A stretch of 64,000 nucleotides of DNA, from assembly GCF_009793335.1 (NCBI RefSeq), contig NZ_WING01000002.1, positions 62,001 through 126,000 on the forward strand. Reading direction: 5' to 3'. Position numbers and translations under genes: made by a program. Positions 57,335-64,000 of the stretch are shown here, in pieces (the stretch's first letter is position 1; the number at the start of each line of letters is the position of its first letter). Source of the DNA: Actinomadura sp. J1-007. Its GTDB lineage: Bacteria; Actinomycetota; Actinomycetes; Streptosporangiales; Streptosporangiaceae. Below the pieces are notes generated by a model. It saw only the letters and a list, made by a program, of their open reading frames with translations. It had not been told where the DNA came from and did no database searches.

Positions 57335-58519
57335 GTGGGCGGGACACCCGGACGGGACGCGCCGGAACCGGAGCCGGCGGCGCCCGGGCCCGGACCGCCG
57401 GGCCTCGCGGTGATCGCCCGCGAGTGGGGGCGGATCGGCTGCGTCGGCTTCGGCGGCCCGCCCGCCCACATCACGCTGCTGCGCGCGCTGGTCGTCCGCG
57501 ACCGCCGCTGGCTGTCCGCCGCCGAGTTCGAGGACGGGATCGCCGCGACGAACCTGCTGCCCGGCCCCGCCTCCACCCAGCTCGCGATCTTCTGCGCGTG
57601 GCGGCTGCGCGGCGCGGCCGGGGCGGTCGTCGGCGGGCTGTGCTTCATCGTCCCCGGGCTGCTGCTGATCCTCGCCCTCGCGGCGCTGCTGCTGTCCGGG
57701 CGGGCGCCCGGCCCGGTCCGGGGCGCGGCGGCGGGCGCGGGCGCGGCGGTCGCCGCCGTCGCGGTGCGCGCCGCCCTCGACCTGCTCCCCGCCAGCCGCG
57801 AACGCGCGCGCTCCCGGGCGCGGTGGACGGCGTACCTGGCGTTCGGGGCCGTCGCCGCCGTGGCCGTCGGCCCGTACCTCGTGCTCGTGCTGCTCGCCTG
57901 CGGTCTGGCCGAGACCGGGATCCGCCGCCGGCCGGACGGCGCCGCCCGCGCGCTGCCGTTCGGCGCCGCCGCCCTGCCCGCGCTCTCCGGCACCGGCGCG
58001 CTCGCGTGGGTGGCGTTCAAGGTCGGCGCGCTGTCGTACGGCGGCGGGTTCGTGATCATCCCGCTGATGCAGTCGGAGGCCGTCGGGAACCACCGGTGGA
58101 TGACGGCGGGCGAGTTCACCACCGCCGTCGCGCTCGGGCAGATCACGCCGGGCCCGGTCGTGCAGACGGTCGCCGTCGTCGGGTACGCGGCGGCCGGGAT
58201 CGGCGGCGGCCTGCTCGCCTCGGCCGTCGCGTTCGCCCCGTCCTTCGCGTTCGTGCTGCTCGGCGGGCCGCGCTTCGACCGGCTGCGGGCCAGCCCGGCC
58301 GTGCAGGCGTTCCTGGACGGCGCCGGGCCCGCCGTGGTCGGCGCCATCGCCGGCTCCGCGCTGCCGCTCGCGCTCGCCCTCGGCCACGCGTGGCAGTACG
58401 GCGTCCTCGCCGCCGCCGCGCTCTGGCTGGCCGTCCTGCGGCGCGGCGTCGTCGGCGCGCTGCTCGCCGCCGGGGCGCTCGGCGCCGCCGCCGCCCTCGC
58501 CGGCCTGCCCGCCGGGTGA
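57335..58519 (+). CDS. chrA: Chromate transporter family protein (ChrA)
   Basis: GTG 57335, 9 bp after the ATPase gene, gives 394 residues with about ten to twelve hydrophobic helices. The two halves of the CHR fold each carry the signature: GRIGCVGFGGPPAHITLL (first half) and FKVGALSYGGGFVIIPLM (second half), followed by ATNLLPGPASTQLAIF and ALGQITPGPVVQTVAVVGY, which are the repeated PGP loops. It is a long-form transporter that expels chromate or a related anion. The N-terminal 20 residues are Pro-rich and may not be needed. Confidence 0.9.
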   Translation: MGGTPGRDAPEPEPAAPGPGPPGLAVIAREWGRIGCVGFGGPPAHITLLRALVVRDRRWLSAAEFEDGIAATNLLPGPASTQLAIFCAWRLRGAAGAVVGGLCFIVPGLLLILALAALLLSGRAPGPVRGAAAGAGAAVAAVAVRAALDLLPASRERARSRARWTAYLAFGAVAAVAVGPYLVLVLLACGLAETGIRRRPDGAARALPFGAAALPALSGTGALAWVAFKVGALSYGGGFVIIPLMQSEAVGNHRWMTAGEFTTAVALGQITPGPVVQTVAVVGYAAAGIGGGLLASAVAFAPSFAFVLLGGPRFDRLRASPAVQAFLDGAGPAVVGAIAGSALPLALALGHAWQYGVLAAAALWLAVLRRGVVGALLAAGALGAAAALAGLPAG

Positions 58520-58566
58520 AATATCCCAACTCGACGCCAGGTGGGGCGGGACGCGAAGATAGGCCG

Positions 58567-59520
58567 GTGACGCTGCTGCTGAACCGTTCCGATCTGGAGT
58601 CGCTGCTCGACGCCGAACGCTGCCTGGCCGCGCTCCGCCGGGGCTTCGCGGCGAAGGAGGGCGAGGTCGGGCCGCGCCGTGTGATCACGCCGCTGCCCGG
58701 CCAGGGCACCGCGACCGCGCTGCTGCCCGGGCTGATGGAGGACGTCCCGGCCTACACCGTGAAGGTCAACGCCAAGTTCCCCGGACGGCGGCCGGCGCTG
58801 CGCGGCGTCGTCGGCCTCTACGACCTCGACACCGGCGAGCCCCTCGCGCTGCTCGACTCGGCGACCGTCACCGCCTGGCGCACCGGCCTCGCCGCCGCCC
58901 TCGGCACCGACGCGCTCGCCCGCCGCGACGCCGCGACGGTCGCGGTGGTCGGCGCGGGCGCGCAGGCCGAGCTGGTGATGCGGGGCCTGTCCGAGCTGCG
59001 CGGCGTCCGCGGCCTCACCGTCTGCGACCTCGACGCGGACCGCGCCGCCGGTTTCGCCGAACGGCACGGCGCCCGCCTCGGCCTCACCGCGTCCGTCGCC
59101 GCCGACCCCCGCGCCGCCGTCCGGGGCGCGGAGATCGCCGTGCTCGCCACCTGGGCGCGCCGCCCGATCCTCGACGCGGCCGACGTCGCGCCCGGCACGC
59201 ACGTCACCTCGCTCGGCGCGGACGAGCCCGGCAAGGCCGAGCTCGGCGCCGGCCTGCTCCTCGGCTCCCGCGTCGTCGTGGACGACGTCGCGCTCGCGGT
59301 CGAGATCGGCGTGCTCGCCGGGGCCGGGCTCGACGTCAAGCACGCCGCGGGCACGCTCCGCGACGTGCTGTGCGGCCAGGTCCCCGGCCGCGTCAAGGAC
59401 GGCGAGATCACCGTGTACGCGCCGGTCGGGCTGCCGTGGCAGGACCTCGCCGTCGCGTGGACCGCGTACCGCGCCGCGAAGCGGGCGGGCGCGGGCGCCG
59501 AGTACGACTTCCTGGCCTGA
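58567..59520 (+). CDS. Ornithine cyclodeaminase/mu-crystallin family protein
   Basis: GTG 58567 begins a 317-residue NAD-dependent fold: RSDLESLLDAERCLAALRRG, VKVNAKFPGRRPALRGVVGL with the substrate-binding Lys, DSATVTAWRTGLAAALGTDA, and the dinucleotide loop VAVVGAGAQAELVMRGLSEL. The family includes ornithine cyclodeaminases, alanine dehydrogenases and ketimine reductases; the exact substrate is not evident. It is a distant relative of SbnB in this window but lacks SbnB-specific blocks and lies outside the NRPS cluster. The ribosome site is weak (GAAGATAGG). Confidence 0.87.
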   Translation: MTLLLNRSDLESLLDAERCLAALRRGFAAKEGEVGPRRVITPLPGQGTATALLPGLMEDVPAYTVKVNAKFPGRRPALRGVVGLYDLDTGEPLALLDSATVTAWRTGLAAALGTDALARRDAATVAVVGAGAQAELVMRGLSELRGVRGLTVCDLDADRAAGFAERHGARLGLTASVAADPRAAVRGAEIAVLATWARRPILDAADVAPGTHVTSLGADEPGKAELGAGLLLGSRVVVDDVALAVEIGVLAGAGLDVKHAAGTLRDVLCGQVPGRVKDGEITVYAPVGLPWQDLAVAWTAYRAAKRAGAGAEYDFLA

Positions 59521-59568
59521 CCCCCGGCCAAGATCCCCGCCCGGGGAACGCCGTCCCGGCCGTTCCAT

Positions 59569-59582
59569 TGAAACGTGTTCTA
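59569..59582 (+). promoter_or_regulatory. KstR-type operator (TNNAACNNGTTNNA)
   Basis: TGAAACGTGTTCTA fits the KstR consensus at every fixed position and lies 41 bp before the SDR start. KstR is the TetR-type repressor of cholesterol/steroid catabolism genes in actinobacteria. Confidence 0.6.
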
Positions 59583-59622
59583 GTTCGGCCTACGCTGGCG
59601 GCACCCGGCCGGAGGAGGCGGC

Positions 59623-60408
59623 GTGATCCTGGAACGGTTCCGTGTCGAGGGCAAGGCGGCGGTCGTCACCGGGGCGGGGCGCGGCATCGGTGCGGCCAGT
59701 GCCGTGGCGCTCGCCCAGGCGGGCGCGGACGTCGTCGTCTCCTCCCGCACCGAGGACCAGCTCCGCAAGGTCGCGGCGGAGATCGAGGCGGCGGGCCGCC
59801 GGGCGCTCGTCGTGCCCGCCGACCTGAGCGACCCGGAGGAGACGGCCGCCCTCGCCGCCCGCGCGGCGGACGTGTTCGGCCGCCTGGACATCGTGGTCAA
59901 CAACATGGGCGGCACGATGCCGCGGCCGTTCCTGGACACCGCGCCGCGGCATCTTGAGAACGCGTTCCAGTTCAACGTGAGCACCGCGCACGCCCTGACC
60001 CGCGCCGCCGTCCCGCACCTCCTGCGGACCCGGGGCGCGGTCGTCAACATCTCCTCGGCCATGGGCCGGATCGCGGGCCGCGGCTACCTCGCGTACGGCA
60101 GCGCCAAGGCCGCCCTCGCCCACTACACCCGCCTCGCCGCGTACGACCTGGCGCCGAAGGTGCGGGTCAACGCGATCGCCGTGGGCTCGGTCGCGACGTC
60201 CGCGCTCGACATCGTCACCTCCAGCGACGAGCTGCGCGGCCGGATGGAGGCGGGCACGCCCCTGCGCCGCGTCGGCGACCCGGAGGACGTGGCGGCGGCC
60301 GTCCTCTACCTCGCGTCCCCCGCCTCCGCCTACGTGACCGGCTCCGTGCTGCGCGTGGACGGCGGGATCGACGCCCCCAACCTCGACCTCGGCCTGGAGG
60401 ATCTGTGA
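59623..60408 (+). CDS. Short-chain dehydrogenase/reductase (SDR)
   Basis: GTG 59623 behind GGAGGAGG; 261 residues of the classical SDR type. VTGAGRGIG binds the dinucleotide, NNMGG and NISSA follow, and Tyr158 with Lys162 (YGSAK) form the catalytic site. The C-terminus has GSVLRVDGGID. It probably oxidises or reduces a hydroxyl/keto group of a lipid or steroid intermediate with NAD(P). The KstR-like site upstream suggests control with lipid or sterol catabolism. Its stop overlaps the start of the next gene. Confidence 0.9.
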   Translation: MILERFRVEGKAAVVTGAGRGIGAASAVALAQAGADVVVSSRTEDQLRKVAAEIEAAGRRALVVPADLSDPEETAALAARAADVFGRLDIVVNNMGGTMPRPFLDTAPRHLENAFQFNVSTAHALTRAAVPHLLRTRGAVVNISSAMGRIAGRGYLAYGSAKAALAHYTRLAAYDLAPKVRVNAIAVGSVATSALDIVTSSDELRGRMEAGTPLRRVGDPEDVAAAVLYLASPASAYVTGSVLRVDGGIDAPNLDLGLEDL

Positions 60409-61478
60409 CCTACCGCGTCGTCCAATGGAGCACCGGCAACGTCGGCCGCAACAGCCTCGCCGGGATCATCGCCCACCCCGAGCTGGAACTCGCCGGCGTC
60501 TGGGTCTCCAACCCCGCGAAGGCGGGCCGGGACGCCGGCGACCTCGCGGGCGGCCTGCCCCCGACCGGCGTCGCGGCCACCACCGACGAGGCGGAGGTCC
60601 TCGCGCTCGGCGCCGACTGCGTCGTCTACACCGCCATGGCGGACGTGCGCATCTTCGAGGCGCTGGACGACCTGTGCCGCATCCTGCGCTCCGGCGCGAA
60701 CGTCGTCTCCAGCAGCCCGGTGTTCCTCCAGTTCCCCGACGGCGTCGTCCCGCCCGAGATGGCCGACCCGGTGCGCCGGGCCGCCGCCGACGGCGACGCG
60801 TCCATCTTCGTCAACGGCATCGACCCGGGCTTCGCCAACGACGTCCTCCCGCTCGCCCTCACCGGCATCAGCGAGCGCGTGGACGAGGTCCGCTGCCTGG
60901 AGATCCTCGACTACGCCACCTACGACCAGGGCACCGTCCTGTTCGACATCATGGGCTTCGGCCGCTCCCTGGACGAGACGCCCATGCTGCTCCAGCCCGG
61001 CGTGCTCACGATGGCGTGGGGCAGCGTCGTCCGGCAGATCGCCGCGGGACTCGGCGTCGCGCTGGACGAGGTGACCGAGTGGCACACCCGCCTCCCCGCG
61101 CCCGAGACGTTCGAGGTCTCCAGCGGGACGATCGAGAAGGGCACCGCCGCCGCGCTCCGCTTCGAGGTCAGGGGCGTCGTCGGCGGCCGCCCCGCCATCG
61201 TCCTCGAACACGTGACCAGGCTCCGCGGCGACCTCGGCCCCGACTGGCCGCAGCCCTCCGGGGCCGGGTGCTACCGCGTCGAGGTGAAGGGCGAGCCGAA
61301 CTACACCCTGGACCTCCGGCTCCTCGGAAGCGACGGCGACCACAACACCGCCGGGCTCAAGGCGACCGCGATGCGCCTGGTCAACGCCGTCCCCGCCGTG
61401 GTGCGGGCCCCTTCCGGCCTGCTGACCGCCCTGGACTTGCCGCTGATCCCCGGCCGCTGGCCCGCCCCGCCCCGCTGA
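60405..61478 (+). CDS. DapB-like NAD(P)H-dependent reductase (amine dehydrogenase family)
   Basis: GTG 60405 overlaps the SDR stop (GTGA); 357 residues. It has YRVVQWSTGNVGRNSLAGII at the start, the Rossmann loop of the dihydrodipicolinate reductase N-domain, and VNGIDPGFANDVLPLALTG plus CLEILDYATYDQGTVLFDIM in the second half. The same family includes 2,4-diaminopentanoate dehydrogenase, and many actinobacterial members with unknown roles sit near lipid or steroid genes. Translational coupling to the SDR and the shared KstR-like site suggest a joint pathway. Size and motifs are normal. Confidence 0.85.
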   Translation: MTYRVVQWSTGNVGRNSLAGIIAHPELELAGVWVSNPAKAGRDAGDLAGGLPPTGVAATTDEAEVLALGADCVVYTAMADVRIFEALDDLCRILRSGANVVSSSPVFLQFPDGVVPPEMADPVRRAAADGDASIFVNGIDPGFANDVLPLALTGISERVDEVRCLEILDYATYDQGTVLFDIMGFGRSLDETPMLLQPGVLTMAWGSVVRQIAAGLGVALDEVTEWHTRLPAPETFEVSSGTIEKGTAAALRFEVRGVVGGRPAIVLEHVTRLRGDLGPDWPQPSGAGCYRVEVKGEPNYTLDLRLLGSDGDHNTAGLKATAMRLVNAVPAVVRAPSGLLTALDLPLIPGRWPAPPR

Positions 61479-61506
61479 CCCGCGCCGGGCGGACGGGCCC
61501 AGTGGA

Positions 61507-64000
61507 TCAGAGCCCCTCGCGGTGGGCGACGGCCGCGGCCTGGGTGCGGCTGGTGACGCCCAGCTTCGCGAGGATGTTGGAGACGTGCACGCTCGCGGTC
61601 TTCGGCGAGATGAACAGCGTCGCGGCGATCTCCTTGTTGTTGCGGCCCTCGGCGACGAGCTTCAGCACCTCCCGCTCGCGCACGGTGAGGACGGCGACCG
61701 CGCCCGGCGCGGCCCGTCCGCCCGTCCCGCCGGGCCGCGCCGCCTCCGCGGGCGGACGCGCGCCGGCCGGGAGGCGCGCCCGCCTGCCGAGATCCTTCAG
61801 CGCGGACGCCAGCGGCGCGGCCCCGAGCCGTTCGGCCGCCGCGAGGGACGCGGCCCACTCGGCGGCCGCCTCGCCGCGCTCGCCGTTCTCGGCCAGCGCC
61901 TCCGCGAGCCGCCACCGCGACCTCGCCACCTCGTAGACGAACCCCTCGCCGCCGCCGTAGACGAACGACTCGACGCTCGTGCGCCACAGGTCCACGTCGT
62001 GCACGCCGTGCACGCGGCGGTGCTCGGCCTCGGCGCGGGCCGCCCACGCGTGCCCCTCGAACCCGAGCCAGGCCCGCGGCACGCCGTCGTACGTCGCCGC
62101 CACGGTCCGGCGCGCCAGCTCCAGCAGCCGGTCGGCGGCGGCCTCGGACCGGCGCGCCGCCTCGCCGTCCCCGGCCGCCCTGGCCCGCGCGGCGATCTCC
62201 GCGTGCGCCCACAGCCCGGTGGTCGCGATCCGGATGTTGCCCGTCTCGTGCAGGTCGGCCCACTCCAGAACGGCCTCGACGTGCGCCAGCGCCGTGCCGG
62301 GGTCGCCGCGCCACAGGAAGTGCTCGGCGGCGAGCCCCCGCGCGATGTAGGTCAGGAACGCGTCGGATGACCACAGCGGCTCGATCCACCGCAGCCGCTC
62401 GTCCACGCTGGCGTCGCCGCGCGCGACCTCGTGGAACAGCGCGTACGCGGAGACCTGCGCCTCCGGCGGCCGGACGACCTGGACCCCGAAGTCCTCGGCG
62501 AGCCGCTCGGCCCGCTGCCAGTCGCCCTTCGTGTAGGCGATCAGGTAGTGCAGGCACCGCAGCGTCGTGCCGAACGTGCTCCAGCCGAGCCCGTTCGCCA
62601 TCGTCACCCGGATGCCGTCCTCGACCGCCGCCGCGGCCCCCACCAGGTCGCCGCGGTCGAACTTCGTCCGCGCGTAGTGGTACATCGCGCGCAGCGCCAC
62701 CGGATGGTTGTCGTCGGCGAGCGCGAGGTCGCGGCCCCGCGCGAAGATCTCGGCGACGCTGTCGTCCGCCTCGCGCGACTCCCGGAACAGCCCGAGCGTG
62801 ACCAGCGCGCTCGCCTCCGCGTCGCGGGCCCCGGCGGCGCGCGCCGCCGCGATGCTCTCCTCCGCGAACCCGGGCAGCAGGCCCTCGCGGTCGCGGTGCA
62901 TCAGGCACCGCGCGTACGTGGCCATCGCGGCGGCCCGCTCGCTCGTCGGCGGGTCGGGGGGCAGCATCCCGACCGCCGTCCGCGCGATCTCCCTCGCCTC
63001 CTCGTCCTCGTCGGCCTCGCCGAGGTAGCTCGCGAGGTGCTCGCGGATCGTCACGCCGAGCCGCACGTCGGCCGGGTCGACCGCCTCCAGCAGCCGCCGC
63101 AGCCGCGACACCCCGCGGCGCAGCTCCCCGGCGCGCCCGTACGCGCGGACGGCGTAGAGCGAGAAGCGGATCCGGTCGGCGCCGGCGGTCTTCTCCGGGT
63201 CGGGCACCGCGTCCCACAGGGACAGCGCCTGGTCGTAGTGCTCGTACGCCTCGGCGGGCGCGCCCAGCCGGTCGGCCTCGTGCCCCGCCCGCACCGACGC
63301 GGCGAACGCGGCGGGCAGGTCGTGCGCGGCGAGGCTGTGGTGGGCCAGCTCGGCGGCGGAGCCGCGGCGGCCCGGCGGCATGTCGGCGAGCCTGCGCGCG
63401 AAGTCGGCGTGCAGGCGGGTCCGCTCGCCCGGCAGCAGGTCGGTGTCCACCGCCTCGCGGAGCAGCGCGTGCCGGAACGTGTAGCCCGCGGTGCCCTGCG
63501 GGACGAGGATCTGGTGCGAGACCACCTCGCGAAGCGCCTCCCCGACCGCGGCCTCGTCCAGCCCGGACACCTGCCGTACGAGCTCGTCGTCGATCCGCCG
63601 CCCGGCCACCGCCGCGACCCGCACGACCCGCTGCGCGTCCTCCGACAGCCTCTCGACCCGCGCGAGCAGCAGGTCGGCGAGCCCGGACGGCAGCTCCTCC
63701 CCGGTGCTGGTGGCCGCGAACAGCTCGCCCGCGTAGAACGGGTTGCCCTCCGACCGCTGGTGGACGCGCTCGACGACCTCGGCGGACGGCGCCGGCGCGG
63801 AGCCCGGCCCGCCTGCGGGGCCCGGGGCCCCGCTCCCGTGCGCGAGGGCGGTGAGGAACTCGGCGGTCTCGCCGGGCCCGAACGGCTTCAGATCGACGGA
63901 CGCGACGTTCGGCAGCCGCAGCAGCTCGGCGACCACGGACCGCAGCGGATGCCGCCGGTGCAGGTCGTCCGACCGGTACGTGCCGATCAGGCAGACCCGC
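61507..64000 (-). CDS. Large LuxR-type ATPase regulator (N-terminus beyond the window)
   Basis: The visible 831 residues read from the window edge: LIGTYRSDDLHRRHPLRSVV is the end of the STAND/AAA ATPase core, with its P-loop upstream and off the window. A long helical region of TPR-like repeats follows, with LDWGDLHETGNIRIA-like helices (read: EWADLHETGNIRIATTG), and the C-terminus is a LuxR/GerE helix-turn-helix: LTVREREVLKLVAEGRNNKE, then IAATLFISPKTASVHVSNIL. Such LAL-type proteins are often cluster-specific activators, but this one lies 7 kb from the NRPS operon and may serve other genes. The stop is at 61507; it converges on the DapB-like gene. Confidence 0.9.
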   Translation of the reverse strand, partial: RVCLIGTYRSDDLHRRHPLRSVVAELLRLPNVASVDLKPFGPGETAEFLTALAHGSGAPGPAGGPGSAPAPSAEVVERVHQRSEGNPFYAGELFAATSTGEELPSGLADLLLARVERLSEDAQRVVRVAAVAGRRIDDELVRQVSGLDEAAVGEALREVVSHQILVPQGTAGYTFRHALLREAVDTDLLPGERTRLHADFARRLADMPPGRRGSAAELAHHSLAAHDLPAAFAASVRAGHEADRLGAPAEAYEHYDQALSLWDAVPDPEKTAGADRIRFSLYAVRAYGRAGELRRGVSRLRRLLEAVDPADVRLGVTIREHLASYLGEADEDEEAREIARTAVGMLPPDPPTSERAAAMATYARCLMHRDREGLLPGFAEESIAAARAAGARDAEASALVTLGLFRESREADDSVAEIFARGRDLALADDNHPVALRAMYHYARTKFDRGDLVGAAAAVEDGIRVTMANGLGWSTFGTTLRCLHYLIAYTKGDWQRAERLAEDFGVQVVRPPEAQVSAYALFHEVARGDASVDERLRWIEPLWSSDAFLTYIARGLAAEHFLWRGDPGTALAHVEAVLEWADLHETGNIRIATTGLWAHAEIAARARAAGDGEAARRSEAAADRLLELARRTVAATYDGVPRAWLGFEGHAWAARAEAEHRRVHGVHDVDLWRTSVESFVYGGGEGFVYEVARSRWRLAEALAENGERGEAAAEWAASLAAAERLGAAPLASALKDLGRRARLPAGARPPAEAARPGGTGGRAAPGAVAVLTVREREVLKLVAEGRNNKEIAATLFISPKTASVHVSNILAKLGVTSRTQAAAVAHREGL

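Noticed and set aside
58567..59520. Second diaminopropionate gene (SbnB paralogue)
   Set aside because: It shares only the general cyclodeaminase fold, lacks SbnB-specific blocks and has no SbnA next to it.
1..64000. CRISPR arrays, rRNA, tRNA or insertion sequences
   Set aside because: No regularly spaced repeats, cloverleaf-like genes, transposase motifs or terminal inverted repeats were recognised.

Overview
The window comes from a high-GC actinomycete (coding DNA with very strong G/C bias at third positions, many GTG starts, F420-type enzymes, KstR- and TetR-like operators, multi-gene translationally coupled operons). Gene content resembles Thermomonosporaceae/Streptosporangiales such as Actinomadura, but that placement is a guess.

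Layout. 1-3230: primary-metabolism genes (start of a phosphotriesterase-like gene, an F420-type luciferase-like oxidoreductase, a Bcr/CflA exporter, a nitroreductase). 3267-14818, all on the minus strand: a seven-gene operon reading grpE, truncated dnaK/Hsp70, a large Fn3-like protein, a zinc-ribbon GTPase, a GAP1-type protein, a membrane GTPase and a PASTA protein; it looks like a chaperone-coupled double-GTPase system. 14973-23935: an ACT protein, fatty acid/CoA genes (fadD, enoyl-CoA hydratase, acyl-CoA dehydrogenase), a PfkB kinase divergent from a class II aldolase, a PPOX protein, an ADP-ribosylglycohydrolase, an AraC regulator and a DUF2000 protein. 24020-54831: a nonribosomal peptide cluster. 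sbnA/sbnB (2,3-diaminopropionate synthesis) and a small ORF lie on the minus strand; a stand-alone adenylation protein, three NRPSs, MbtH, a GNAT acetyltransferase and a type II thioesterase lie on the plus strand. 54925-64000: a secreted trypsin-like protease, an Mkl/MlaF-like ATPase, a ChrA transporter, an ornithine-cyclodeaminase homologue, an SDR plus DapB-like reductase pair behind a KstR-like site, and the C-terminal part of a large LuxR/ATPase regulator.

The NRPS line reads C(EntF-like)-A1-T, C-A2-T, C-[A fragment]-T, C-A(Thr)-T-E // C-A-T, C-A(Thr)-T-E // C-A-T-TE: seven modules, D-Thr-type residues predicted at positions 4 and 6. Module 3 has no adenylation core, only the last ~60 residues of an A domain with the A10 lysine. 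The stand-alone A protein upstream lacks exactly that piece. Together they look like one adenylation domain split over two polypeptides, probably loading the diamino acid made by SbnA/SbnB.

At least eleven genes carry a frameshift. In ten of them the reading frame is restored by adding one base, usually inside a short C or G run. This pattern points to consensus errors in the assembly rather than real pseudogenes, so I annotate these genes over their full span as CDS and state where the shift lies.
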